64,000 nucleotides of DNA from Nymphaea colorata. Lineage: Eukaryota > Streptophyta > Magnoliopsida > Nymphaeales > Nymphaeaceae. A program made the translations under genes and the position numbers. Of this stretch, positions 1 to 11,225 are shown piece after piece (the first letter of the stretch is position 1; each line of letters starts with the position of its first letter). The notes under the pieces were generated by a model. It worked only from the letters and a program-made list of their open reading frames with translations. It made no database searches and was not told where the DNA came from. The stretch lies in assembly GCF_008831285.2 (NCBI RefSeq), contig NC_045139.1, forward strand, positions 25,836,412 through 25,900,411, in the 5' to 3' direction.

Positions 1-85
1 TTTAATATAATTTTTACATTAATTATAATATTTTATTACAATTAATTAATTATATATATACTGTTTTTATATTAAAAATATATTC

Positions 86-220
86 TTTTAATTTATTGGG
101 CTCATGCTCGGGTTTCAAGTGTCGGGTCAAGCCCAAATCCGGGTTCAGGTGTTGGGTTGGCCCAAACCTGACTCCTTATCTGATTGGGTGTGGCCGGGCC
201 GGCCTTATGCCTAGGCTTAG
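86..220. repeat. GC-rich GGGC/CCGGG repeat fragment
   Basis: An isolated GC-rich patch in AT-rich DNA made of repeated GGGC, CGGG and GCCC words, ending in GGCCGGGCCGGCC. The same word style forms the ends of the hAT-like element at 21518-22200. This is probably a remnant of a related element, but I see no matching second end or target duplication. Confidence 0.35.
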
Positions 221-1582
221 CTATACTTTTTGGGGTGCACAACACTGAAATGAATGTACGGTATCCCTACACCCATGCCCTAATACAGCCTTAGACCTTG
301 AAGACAAGGGGAAATATTGAGGGGAATTAACGGCTCCTTTGGCATTGCGGCGTGCTCCTAAACGAGGCAAGAGTTTTGGTTTGAACTTAATTAACTCTTC
401 AACGGGCCTCCTTATTTGTTTCTCTTGTGGAGCAAAGGCAACCATATTGGACCTAGGGCACTCACAACCTTCCTGCAGGCAACCAGTACCATGCTTCCTC
501 ATTTCCTCTTGTAAGTTGCCATAATCTCATTGGTACATCTTTCTTTGTTTGTTTTTGTTTTTTTAAAAAGGTTGTGAGATGATTATGATACCGTGGAACT
601 AATGCTATAAACTAATGATATAGAAGGTGACTTATATGCCTCTCACTTTGCACGCTTACGTGCCTAATATTTTTAAAATATCAGTGTAGCCCACAAAACG
701 TAATCTGAATCCCTCAAACTTGATAAGCAAGTACGCCTGGTGCAAAAATGAAAGGCAAATTGCTTCCTCCTCTCCCACCTGCACACTGCACACACACACA
801 CTCACAAGTTGCCTTGATGCAGGTGCCTGTATCACTGTATGTATGACTGTGTGCATGTGTGAGGGAGAGAGAAAGTGAGATAGAGGGGACAAGAAATGGT
901 CAACTTGACTCTACAGCAGAACCCGTAATCTCAAGATATATATAATGAAATCAAGGTCAGTGGTTGTCAATGCACCATGTGGCTCTCACATTGGAAAAAT
1001 GTAGATAAATATAGCATATAAGAAGCTGATGGAAAAATAATTGACTCATGATATATATTTCCCTAGTTCACTTTCACTGCCTTTGTGAATTGTTGTGTCA
1101 CTGAAAAATTTACAGACTTGCATCTGTCCTTCACAAGCCCCAACAGTAATAGCTGTCGCCAGTATTTCATGAATTGTTCTTTCCCGACAGCGATATATTT
1201 CCAGTAAACACGTTCCGACCATTATCAATGTCCTATTCTTCATATTCGTACGTCAACCATAAATATATATTAGAGGACGGTAGGTCAATCACTAAATTCT
1301 ACGGGAATGCTCACATTCCAAAAATTAGTGTACTCGAATTTTTTTCATTTAAGAACAGGCAAGTTTCTCATAACGCCGGGAAGGGGCCTGAACGATGTTG
1401 TCGGCCAAACTTTTGCTCCGTGTTTTTCAGCTATATTCATTCTAAATTTTCAGTGTCGTTAGACGACTAGTTCCAGTGTATATTACCAATTCAATTTAAG
1501 AAGAAATTATACATAGCGGCAGTGCAATACAAACAAACGATGGCCGTCATTTTGATAAAAAAAATGAACGTCATGGTCTTGC
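221..1582. other. Intergenic, nothing recognised
   Basis: Mixed-composition DNA. Short open frames exist on both strands (for example 221-502 minus and 1174-1470 plus), but none shows a domain, a run of family-like residues or splice context that I can support. A short run of CA repeats lies near 790-802. Confidence 0.4.
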
Positions 1583-1882
1583 TTAGTTTGAGCACATAGC
1601 ATAGTGCCATTGGCCATGATCATCTCTTCTATAGGCTTGAACAACGCTGGAGTTTGACTCGTTAAAACTCTGCTCGCCATCGAGTTTGAGCTGAGATGAA
1701 AACCCAAAACACACGAGTTTTCTTTGCTTTGCAGTTTCTATTTCCCTCTCATTGGCGTCGCCCAAAGACTTTGTCATAAATCTTTCAAGAATATCAATCA
1801 TTTTCAGCCCTTGTGCATTGCAGTCTACAAATTCTTGGTAGAGATTTGAGAACTTTATACCGTGTTCATGCAAATCCATCAT
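1583..1882 (-). CDS. Unassigned 99-codon open frame, possible gene fragment
   Basis: A minus-strand open frame of 99 codons whose first half reads like real protein: a helical, charged stretch around LYQEFVDCNAQGLKMIDILE, followed by a Lys/Glu/Arg-rich segment. The second half looks random and overlaps another open frame. I recognise no family. No convincing splice sites, promoter or neighbouring exon were found. It may be a leftover exon from a gene or transposon, or a chance frame. Confidence 0.18.
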   Translation of the reverse strand: MMDLHEHGIKFSNLYQEFVDCNAQGLKMIDILERFMTKSLGDANEREIETAKQRKLVCFGFSSQLKLDGEQSFNESNSSVVQAYRRDDHGQWHYAMCSN

Positions 1883-1979
1883 TTTGATTTATTCATATAA
1901 TTAATCTATTTTTGTTTTATAATGTTTTGCTGTTCATGTAATTCTGAATCTCTGATTTTTCTGCTTTCTTTATAACTAG

Positions 1980-2146
1980 CTTCGATGAGAACATTTAAAA
2001 GAATCAGGTTGAAAGATAAACGAGTTTATCAAACCATCGAGTCAAGCTGGACGAGCTTGGCAGTATTTTGTCGAGCCGAGCTTGATTTGAGTTCGAGCCT
2101 AGTTCGAGCTTGAGGTTTTGTAGGTCGAGCCGCGTCTATGTTCAGG
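1980..2146. mobile_element. hAT-like fragment rich in GAGCTCG-type words
   Basis: Repeated words such as GTCGAGC, GTTCGAGC and CGAGCTTG accumulate and end near a motif reading GTTCAGGGCTA. This resembles one end of plant non-autonomous hAT elements, whose ends often read TAGGGCTG followed by GAGCT-rich subterminal repeats. Only one end is visible. Related patches occur at 9187-9585 and 10310-10385. Confidence 0.35.
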
Positions 2147-2439
2147 GCTACCCTTCTAGCACAATTAATCTACCAAGTGTTTCTAAGTAAGCACCAGACC
2201 TTTATGTATTAGACCCGTTGGCAATAATCTTGACCATCCAATGGCTGACAAGAGAAAATGAGAAAAGGGAGATGTGGTATTTTATTAATTAACATTTTTT
2301 TTCATTGCTGTTCTCTCAAGTCTCAACCATCCATCTTGGGAAGATTGATGCTAAGATTATTTCTTATAGGTCTAGCACTTAATGGTCTTATATACACCAC
2401 ACACATACACACTCTCTCTCTCTCATTAACCCCTTCTAG
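2147..2439. other. Short intergenic stretch
   Basis: No gene seen. A short CA/CT-rich microsatellite-like tract lies near 2395-2425, just before recognisable LINE coding sequence. Confidence 0.4.
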
Positions 2440-3680
2440 GTTGTTTTTATTAAGGGTCGGCTTTTGCTTGACGCTGTTGTCCTTCCCAATGAGGTTATTA
2501 ACTCCCTACCAATGAGGTTGTTAACTCCCTCTACTGTCTACGTCTTCCTTCCTTCATCTTTAAGTTGGACATCTCTAAGGCCTTTGATTCGGTTAGTTGG
2601 GAGTTCCTTTCTGACTTCCTCACCCACCTTGTTTTTGGTCTGTTGTTTAGGCAGTGGATTCTTTTGCTTGTCACTGGGCCCAGCTTGCGGTCTCCTTCAA
2701 TGGGTTGTATGGTGATTTCTTTTGTCTCGGATGTAGCCTTCGGTAGGGTTGTCCGTTATCGCTTTTACTTTTCAACTTAGTTGTCGAGTGCTTTTCTACT
2801 TTATTTCATCAAGCTGCGGTCGTTAGCTTCATCACACTGCATTCACTCCCCCACTTACACACTTCTTCACCTTTTAGTATGCTGACAATTTTTTCATGTT
2901 TGGCACTAATTCTCGGATTTTTGAGCTCATCTCGGTCTTTCTATTAATTCCTCTAAGTGTCACCTTTCCTTTATACACGTGAATATTGTCAAGGTACTTC
3001 TTGCAAAAGTTTGTTTTGGGTGTAAGGTTGCTGGCCTGCCTATAAACTATTTGGGTCTTCAGATTACCTTGTCGCCTACTGCACCCTTTTTTTAGAATGG
3101 AGTGGAGCAGAAGCTTGTTGATCACCTTCAATGTTGGCAGGAAAAGATGTTTTCTCTCCCAAGTCGTATTACTCTTGCTACACACTGTCTTGCACTTGTC
3201 CCCCTCCATGTTCTGGCGGTCTTTCGACCTCCTATAGCTATTCTGAATAGGTTTGACAAAATCATTCATAATTTTATCTGGGATGGTGATCGGCCTTCAG
3301 ATTGCCTTGCATGTTGGGATATGGTTGTCTTTCCACGTCTTCTTGGGGATGCTGACCTTAGTCGAGCTTGTGAGTCTTCTCTGTATTCTTGATGGTGGCG
3401 TCTGGCAGCTGAGCACTCTCCCATCACCTTTTTCATTTGCTCCAAATTTAACCTACCTTCCCCTAGTGTTTGAAGTAGTTTCATCTCTCACACCTCTCCC
3501 TCTCACTTTTGGTGTGACCTGCTTTCCGCCCTTCTTCTTTTCCAACGCCTTGCTGACTTCTCATCATTTGCATCCCTATCCTGACTTTTTTAACCTTCCC
3601 GTGGTTTCATTTTTCTTCTTGCTACCTGGCTTCCTTTGGTTCTTTCGTAGTGTCGCTTCCACCATATATATATATATATT
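2440..3680 (+). pseudogene. Decayed L1-type LINE, reverse transcriptase 3' half
   Basis: Remnant of a non-LTR retrotransposon ORF2, readable only by switching frames. In order there is a piece resembling 'FIKGR..LDAVVLPNEVI' (about 2445-2510), the RT segment LDISKAFDSVSWEFL (about 2560-2610), a 'PLSPLLFNLVVECFSTLF'-like piece (about 2755-2810), a 'GLPINYLGLQIT'-like piece (about 3030-3070), and then the post-RT region with SLPSRITLATHCLALVPLHV and a following NRFDKIIHNFIWDGDR segment (about 3150-3290). Frameshifts and a stop at about 3094 separate the pieces. The FADD catalytic stretch expected near 2880 is not intact. A (TA)n tract near 3662-3680 is a plausible 3' tail. The 5' half and endonuclease are absent. 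L1-clade assignment rests on the RT motifs. Confidence 0.85.
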
Positions 3681-5703
3681 GTTGGATGTCAAATGGCTAA
3701 AAAATCAAAAGTCTGTTGCCAAAAAAAAAAGTCATTATAGGAGCATTAGAAATGTGTTATGTGCATTTATATATGGATGCTTAATTTTTAGTTGGCCAGA
3801 TGACTAAATGACAATTTCACACCCCACAATGAAATTCTAAACTGAGTTTTTCAAACATAGGGCTGTCCATTTTGAACTATGGTCCACCACAACCCTTTTG
3901 GATATCAAACACCTAGGATATCAAACACCTAGAATTTGGGACATCTAGAGGCAGTTAAAATGCCAATTTGGTCATATGACCATTTTCCCCTTGAAATTCA
4001 CTTTGATTTTCTCTGATTTTTAGAAGACTGAGAATTATTTAAATCCAGCTCAATTAAAGTAATTCTTACCTTTACATGTCTTCAAGAGCCATTAGAGTCA
4101 GTCTGTCAACCTATACTTAACTCGGAACCAGCTCACTCCAATCTGAGCAGTTTAACAAACCAAGTCACTAGCTATTTATAGACTTCGAGGACCCTGTCAG
4201 ATCGGGTCAAATTCATCATAGATTCAGTACCTCAATGCAGTTTCAGTATTTCCAAAGTTGCTTTCAATTCTAAAATCCATATTTTAGTTCTAGGGCAGTT
4301 GCTCTGTCAACTGCATTAACAATCTCTCACTTATTTGGTAGGTTCTAAGCTCCATCTCAGCCTAACCAGAACAAGTCAAGATACACCTAGCTAGAGGACC
4401 ATGTTCTTAGCACAAGATCTAAGTATGTTTAACTTAGTTCTAATTATCTCTTCCCATATTGAGCTGAACTTTATTTTTTCAAATTTACTAATGTTGTTTG
4501 TTTCTAGACATGTTACTCAGTGAGCAACTCAACTTCCAAGTTCATTTCAGATCAATCCAACAGTCAGATTTCCAATTTCTTTGCACCACTCTGATCAAAT
4601 ACACATCATGAGTTTTTCTGAGCTTGGTTTGGGACAGCATGCCTAAGATCTTGATTTCCCATTTTACCGTTCGTCACCACTCTAAACTAAGTCACTTTGA
4701 GACCCATCAGTTTAGAAAAATTCATTTTTTGAGGGGGTAAATGATGGAATTTTAACCTAGAACGGAGCACGCCCCTAGAACTGAGTATGACCCATGTCTA
4801 GTGTGGCCAGTTTGCCCTCATAAACGATAGAATCCAGTTTCTACACCAGGGCCAAAACTGTTCTCTTCATGCAAGGAATATTTCAACATAAACCTAAGTT
4901 GGGAGCTACATTAACCTGAGTTAGGGTTGATACGAGCATTAAAACTGAACCTAGTAGGCTGAGTCCAACAGAACCCTGTGCTTAGCCTAGGTGCAGACCA
5001 AGTCCAGAACTGAACCCAGCCCAGGTCACACTAGCACTGACTGAATATGGGCCCACCTAGCTCAAAAAGAGCCAAGTTAAGGCAAGCGGAGTCCAAATCT
5101 TCAATCTAAATCTCCATATCAATTTCTAGAACTGTAACATGTATCTGATTAAGGTTCATGTCTCATTTTTAGATCTATGCTTTAGATATCAAATCCAAAT
5201 CAGAATATCATGTCTAGATCTATTTTGTAGAACTTTCTCTCGAATCTAGATCTTGCTTTAGATATCTCAAGAATCTAACCTTGGTCCAAGATTTAGATTC
5301 AGTGAACTTAGACACTTTCATTTTTAGTGCCACATATAATACAAGGTTTTGTGTCATTATTTCTCCTTCAATTTCATGTTATATGCTACATGTTTGCAGA
5401 AACTGTTGTTCATGGACGGTGCAAAATTCTCAAATGATCAGTCTACTTCAGACACAATTGATTTTCATCAAAAAATGACTAAGGAACTAATAAAATTTTG
5501 TTTTATGTCTGAAAGAATGTAGGGTATGCAATAAAGTTTTCAGCATTTAACCTATGGTCTGTGGGAGGGCATGAATCTCCAAAAGTTTAATCTAGTATCC
5601 AAAATCCCAGAGTTCTCAACTCCAAGAACCTATAAAAGGGGAGTTTATCACCCCTACCCCCCACCCCGCCCGGGGTGCACGCGAGTCAATATACATGATT
5701 CTC
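3681..5703. other. Noncoding, probably decayed retrotransposon sequence
   Basis: No coding sequence found. A small perfect tandem duplication of GATATCAAACACCTAG lies near 3900-3930. At about 4727-4745 a purine-rich run (TTTTTTGAGGGGGTAA) precedes TGATGGAA, which could be the polypurine tract and LTR start of a gypsy element, but I could not find the LTR's other end. Words built on CTAGAT and CTAGGTC recur from 4000 to 7500, typical of old LTR or leader sequence. Confidence 0.35.
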
Positions 5704-5706
5704 TTA

Positions 5707-6135
5707 GGGCCCGTTTGATGGACAGGAAATATGCTGTGGTGATGGTAATAAAATTTAAATTTTCAAAAATGATTCTTATTCGTCAAACATGGGATGAAAA
5801 AAAAAAAAGAACGTTGAGATGATTCCTAGAATGATATTTCCAGAAATTTAGTCCCACCCCAAGGGGTCGGACGAGATTTTCTGGGCCAAAAAAATTGCTG
5901 TTGGAGGCTGCATAGAGAATGTTTGTTTCTTTACCTTGGTTGCCTTTGCCTTCTTCCTCTCCAATTCCATCTCATGCTACCAAGCTAAGAAGAATGTTTC
6001 TAGAAAACATCTTCCAAGCTTATCACACACTCGGCAAAAATGGAATAGGACGGAAATTTCCCATTCCATTTCTCCTGGAAATAAGTTTCCAGGTTCTTAT
6101 TTCTCATTCCATATTTCTAATCCATAGACAACCCC
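5707..6135. mobile_element. Tourist-like (PIF/Harbinger) MITE, 429 bp
   Basis: The left end begins GGGCCCGTTTGATGG. The right end, read on the opposite strand, begins GGGGTTGTCTATGG, and the arms continue as GGAAATATG and AGAAATATG. The element is flanked on both sides by the trinucleotide TTA (5704-5706 and 6136-6138), the 3-bp target duplication typical of PIF/Harbinger MITEs. Imperfect inverted ends, no transposase and a size near 430 bp fit a Tourist-like element. Ends and flanks are seen directly; the superfamily is inferred. Confidence 0.65.
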
Positions 6136-6138
6136 TTA

Positions 6139-7544
6139 AGCTACTTGTGAGTGCAACAAATTTGGAGAAGACCCAAATGGGTGCCCAAGTAATGTCAGGA
6201 AAAGTTTAAATTTTCTTTTAGGCTCTTAAAATTTATGCTAGATCATGAATTTTAGCTATAGTAGCACTCAACCAAGAAACCTTCCCAGAATCAACAATCA
6301 GTTGGGGTCATGGCAGCAGTCTAGTTTAGGCATCTGTTGTTCATGTATTTTCCTTCCTTTTTTCTTTCTTATCATGCCTTAGGTTTTTCTTTTCTGCTTT
6401 TAGCATGTTCAGATTAATTTATTTCTTGCTTAGGCTAGGATAGTTTGAATAAGCCATGTGATAGTCCAAATATTTCCTGCTTTAATAGATTAAATTTAAT
6501 TTTCAGTCCATATGGTAGCATCAAGATTGATATGCCTCTCTATCATTCTCTCCCTCTTTTAGTTTCTAGCTTTAATTTCAATTTCCAGATTTCAATTTCA
6601 GTTTGCATCAAGCATGTAGATTTATTTTCGATACAATATGCTAGAATTAGGCTTACATTGCACCAAATTTTTAAATATGCGGCATGAATCATAAGTAGAC
6701 CCAGCACCATACCTTGAGGCAACAACCCTAGCATGTGAAAGACTGAACCTAGCTTAGTCTCCATGCAGATACACTTTCAAATCGAGTTTTCATAAAATGT
6801 ATTTCAAAACAAGTTCTTTTACAAAGTTGCTATCTAAAATCCTAGACTCATACATAATCAGGATCAAAAACCTAGGTCCGACCCTTGCATGTCATCTAAG
6901 GCTTAGCCTAGACCGGCCCTAGAATCGTCTATTGAATTCCTGAAACCTAGAACTACATCCTCTTTTCCTGACCCTACAAGACTTTCTTTCAATGTTTCCT
7001 CAAGACTAGACACTGAATCCACTATAGTGAACCCATGTTTAAAACCTCAGCTAGGTCCGATACTCTAAACTTAGTCTAGAAAGCGTAAACTATGTTTAGA
7101 TCTTGAATTAATTGGATCAAATATCAAATGATATTGGATCAAATATCAAATGATATTGAATGTTGAACTTAGGGTCTATAGCCAAGTTTGGATGCTACAA
7201 GGGATTTGAAGCAACTAGATTTTGAATCTAAAATTATCAGATTTGGATTGTTGACCTCATATTTAGATCTCAAAAGCTTGGTGAAATCTAGATCTAGCAA
7301 TATCGGATTTTGAGTTTGTATAATGGATCTTGCTACACGTTTAAAATAGGATCCTGAATCAAAGTATTGGATCTAGGTCTAAAACCATATCTCAATAAAT
7401 GTAAGACAACAAGTTGGATTTAAACACCAGGAGACTCCTAGAGGTTTAACCCTAATATATGCTAGACTTGAAGTCATGACCTTATTGAATTCCAATGATT
7501 CTGAAAACTTTATTTATTTTGTAGGACATATTGTAAACCTTACG

Positions 7545-7548
<4 letters not shown>
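6139..7548. other. Noncoding repeat-like sequence
   Basis: AT-rich DNA with many recurring CTAGAT, GGATCT and CCTAGG words and no supported gene. A 22-bp tandem duplication (core GGATCAAATATCAAATGATA) lies at about 7114-7157. The texture matches 4000-5280 and suggests one old LTR-retrotransposon noncoding region interrupted by the MITE at 5707. Confidence 0.35.

Positions 7549-7597
<49 letters not shown>
7549..7597. repeat. (AG)n microsatellite
   Basis: About 24 uninterrupted AG dinucleotides. No associated gene. Confidence 0.97.
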
Positions 7598-7599
<2 letters not shown>

Positions 7600-9186
7600 T
7601 TGTCTAAATAATTTGTGAACATGTAGAAACGTGCCGCCATTAATTGAGAAACAAAGGTTGAGAAATTTTGGCCATCGATCGAGGGAGGTTTAACTTAAAA
7701 AAGAAAAAATCCAATGATCGAGAACTTAAATGGCAGCTGATGGTAGGATTTGTTGGAAAGAATTTAAATTCAAACAGATTCTTGAACGAATGAACATAAA
7801 TAAATTATTACTCTAATCACAATCTGGTGGCAAGGCGGCTCCTATTCAAGGGGTGGAAGGTTTGAATCTCATGGTCATTTTTAGGGGTGGAGGCAGGGGG
7901 TCAGTAGGGGCCTTGGCCCCTCTCCCTAATCAGATTCTAAAGAATTTTAAAACTTATATATAAATTTTAAAATTTTAGTTTAACGTATATAAAAAATTTG
8001 AAAAATTATATTTCAACCCTTGTTAAAATTTTGAAACTATATTTCAACCCCTTCAACGCAAAATTTCAAGTTCCATTCTTGGTCACTTTCACACTCCATA
8101 TGTTATTCGTCTAAACTACAAATTGTGGTAAATATGACACTCACTCGAGTTTAAGAATGTATGATGGTTTTACTCACATCCTAAAAACCAAGCTCGAGCT
8201 ATGTAAGCATAAGGGTATGTGATCTTGAGGGTTTTACATGAAGGTGGTTTTTCCTTTCAAAAATTATTATACAATTGATATAAGTTGCATTACCTTCCAA
8301 AATTGCCGGAGAGAGGCCGGAAACTTTTATTACAAATTAAAGTATGCCCGTCGAAAATTCAGGGCGCCAAATATGGCGAAAGCAAAGGAACCCACATCGA
8401 GGGCCTACCTTGGCAGCTTGTAGCTATATAAATCATAATTTAAGTCTCCAACGCACCATTTCTTTAGCTTTCATCTATCCCCATCTCCATAAAAAATCTC
8501 AATTAAAGACCAAAATTTTCTCTTAGGTAACGTTACAGCAACTGGAAGAAAATAATTATGTAGAGTCTATAAGGCACTTCTTCTATAATTAGGAAAATAA
8601 AGTTTCAAAATACTAAAAATGAAACCAGGGATGTATATCTGAGTAGAACGTAAAAGGAATAAATAAAAAGTAGTTGCATGGAATTTCATTATTTTTCATA
8701 TTTTACTTGGAAACTACTCCAAGCTCGGAAGCTTTCCGAGCATACTGGGCCTACCAGTGATGGAGCTAGAGATTTCTAATTAAATGGCATTTTTAAGTTT
8801 AAATTTAAAACATTAAAGAGTACTCATATGCAAAAAATTGAAAACTAATAAAGTTTCTATAATTTGGTTGGCTAGTCATACTGGCTACAACGGAGATGCG
8901 CCACTGTTGCCTACCAGCCATTAGTCCCAACAGTTATACCACGCCTCTCCGAGAAATTATTGTATGAATATGGCGAAAATTTCTCTTCCAAGTAACCTCC
9001 AATGCAAGCTAACCTTCTCTGCATCAAAATTATTCTCCATCTTTAAAAAAGAGGTCATGGACGGTGAGCAGTGTGTCCGATGATCGGCAAAACTAGTAGA
9101 GCCTGATCGAACTTAGGCCTTCAGTCTTAGCAAGTGTCATTGCCTACTCGCCTCTCCCGTTTGCCTCTAGATTATTCATAATTTAG
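7598..9186. other. Intergenic, nothing recognised
   Basis: AT-rich DNA without supported genes. Near 7825-7870 the sequence TGGTGGCAAGGCGG and, about 30 bp later, GGTTTGAATCTC resemble the A and B boxes of a tRNA-derived SINE. The rest of an element cannot be delimited. Short open frames near 8238-8526 lack any protein character. Confidence 0.35.
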
Positions 9187-9585
9187 AAGGGCTGCACAAC
9201 AAGTTGAGCCAACTCCAGCTCGACTCGAACTCACTCAAAAAAACTTGGCTCGTGCTTGACTCGTTTATAAACGAGTTGCGTTTGAGCTTACAAAGATACT
9301 TGAAACGATAAACGAGTCGAATTCGAGTTTTAGGAACTCAATTCCACTCGCGAACCGGTACTTTATATAATATTACCAAAACCAGTTTCACAAGTTACAC
9401 TAATTAACGTGAGTTAAACGAGTTAATGCTTACACGAGTTAACGTTAAATGAGTTAACGCCTAAACGAGTTAAATGGATTAAACAAGTCAAGTTCGAGTT
9501 CGAGTTTGCTATAAGGAGCTCGAGGTTTTTTTAGCCGAATCGAGTTGAAGCTGGCCAAGCTCGAAATTGAACGTGCAGGCAATGA
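9187..9585. mobile_element. hAT-like non-autonomous element with GAGTT/CTCG subterminal repeats
   Basis: A compact block of about 400 bp built from repeated words (CTCGACTCG, ACGAGTT, GAGTTAA, GTTCGAG) on both strands. The left end reads GGGCTGCACAACAAGTTGAGCC. The right end on the opposite strand reads TTGCCTGCACGTTCAATTTC, giving imperfect terminal inverted repeats around CTGCAC. Dense subterminal repeats are typical of plant hAT MITEs. I could not confirm an 8-bp target duplication, so the limits are approximate. Confidence 0.5.
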
Positions 9586-10526
9586 CAGGTTAAAGAGAAG
9601 GCCGGCAACTATATAAGAGCAATCCGGAAAACCAGATCACGTGGCCGAGCCCTGATCCGAGATCTAGACAAAAATGTGGCAGTTGGAAAATCAAAGAGGG
9701 TACACATTGATTGGCATCAAATAAGAGGTACGTGTCCATATGTGCATCTGGAAAGATATGGACAAAAAGAATGAGAGGAATCTGATCCGGTTCCTCTTTA
9801 GTTTCTTGTATCCTAATTAGTTTGGATCCATTCAAACTCGCACATGAACTGCTCCCGACGTACAGATTCATTTCAAATCAGCTACCAATTCTTAGGGTGT
9901 ATGCATGTGTGTTCTCCCCCTTTTTCCGACATGATTGATCGGTTCTCAGGTGGGAAAAGTGATCGTAGGCAGAATTTTAGAAAAAAAAAAAAACACTTAA
10001 TAAATGGGTGCATAACAAATCTCCACGAATTAGCCTTCAACTTGTTCTTCTATTAATTTCATATCAACCACTGCTAATAACATCATACAAATAACAAAAT
10101 TCCTCCATTAAATCACTCAGGATAATTTTGCAAGCAAGTAATCAAAGTCTGGTAATCAGATCGATTCTTATGGTTTCCTGAATTGCAAATGATGCAGGTG
10201 TGACATTTTAGTTGATGAGTATACCACTTTCCTCTAAATCCTAAAAGTAGACTTGCAGTGGATTGAGCCTCTTTGGGCCAAAAACATGATCAACTATTGT
10301 CATTCGATCAAGCAAATGACTCCCGCTCAAACTCGTTCTTGAGCCGATTTTTAACGAGTTGAGCTCGATCGTTGTTCACCCTTACCGACAAGGACCGGAG
10401 TTCTACAACCCATTTTGTTCTGTCTGAGTTGTAAACTAAGACATTTTCAACTATTAAAACTAGGTTTCAGTGTCATTCAGAGTCTCAGACATCCTTGGAA
10501 AAGAATCAGTTTATTTGAGAACTGGG
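9586..10526. other. Intergenic with one hAT-like remnant
   Basis: No gene supported. A patch at about 10310-10385 contains CTCGTTCTTGAGCC, ACGAGTTGAGCTCGATC and ends GTTCACCCTTA, resembling the right end of the same hAT-like family as 9187-9585. The rest is AT-rich. Confidence 0.35.
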
Positions 10527-10889
10527 TTGTGACATGGGACGTCTCACCATGTTTTCATGATTGAATCGGAAAAGCTGCGACAGGGGACTCTCGGTCGCTG
10601 AAAAATCCTTGGAGAAGAACGCGCTTCTTCCAGGGAATGCCCCAGCGTGTTTTCCGCGGTGAATCTGGAAAAGTTGGAACATGGATGTTCAGTCATGTGA
10701 AAAAATCTTGGGTAAAATGGAACGCTCTCCTTTATCCTAGCCATAAAATAGGCTATGGAAAACCTCATGTATATTCAAAGCACATATCTATGGCGTAGGG
10801 AGGCAAACTAGATAGCTAGCTTAAATAATCAATGAATAAATTATCTACCAAGCAATGGCTGTATTTACTTACACGCGCTTGTCCTGTCA
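10527..10889 (+). mobile_element. LTR remnant upstream of a primer binding site
   Basis: A GC-richer block of about 360 bp ends with CCTGTCA five bases before a tRNA-Met-type primer binding site, so it should be the 5' LTR of a retrotransposon on the plus strand. The right end (10889) is fixed by the primer site. The left end is a guess at TGTGACATGGGACG. The block contains two diverged copies of a roughly 100-bp unit (around 10550-10640 and 10660-10740). No second LTR or coding body follows, so only the 5' end survives. Confidence 0.55.
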
Positions 10890-10893
10890 GAAT

Positions 10894-10906
10894 TGGTATC
10901 AGAGCC
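10894..10906 (+). other. Primer binding site (initiator tRNA-Met type)
   Basis: TGGTATCAGAGCC matches the standard plant LTR-retrotransposon primer site complementary to the 3' end of initiator tRNA-Met. It sits five bases after the LTR-like CA end at 10889. Copia elements commonly use this site. No gag open frame follows within 1 kb. Confidence 0.85.
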
Positions 10907-11190
10907 GTGTATCGCGTTTTACAGCACAACGTAAACAAATGGAACTATTTTTTATGTAGTGTAAAAACTGCAGGATTAAAAACAACTTGCTCTACGCATT
11001 ATATTATTCGCTAAAAAGCAAGCACAAAAGAATTATGTGGAGTATAACTCCAAGAGAGTTTGAACCAATCAAGATGATCCAACTTCAATTTGCTATCCTC
11101 TAGTTAAAATATATATAAGCCAAAAACTTATATAGATGGGTTTTAAAAATTTAATCATCTTGTACCATTTGACAGCTGGCTGATTAAATT

Positions 11191-11225
<35 letters not shown>

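Noticed and set aside
7825-7875. Possible SINE head (TGGTGGCAAGGCGG ... GGTTTGAATCTC)
   Set aside because: Only weak A- and B-box matches; no tail or target duplication could be found, so it is only mentioned, not annotated.
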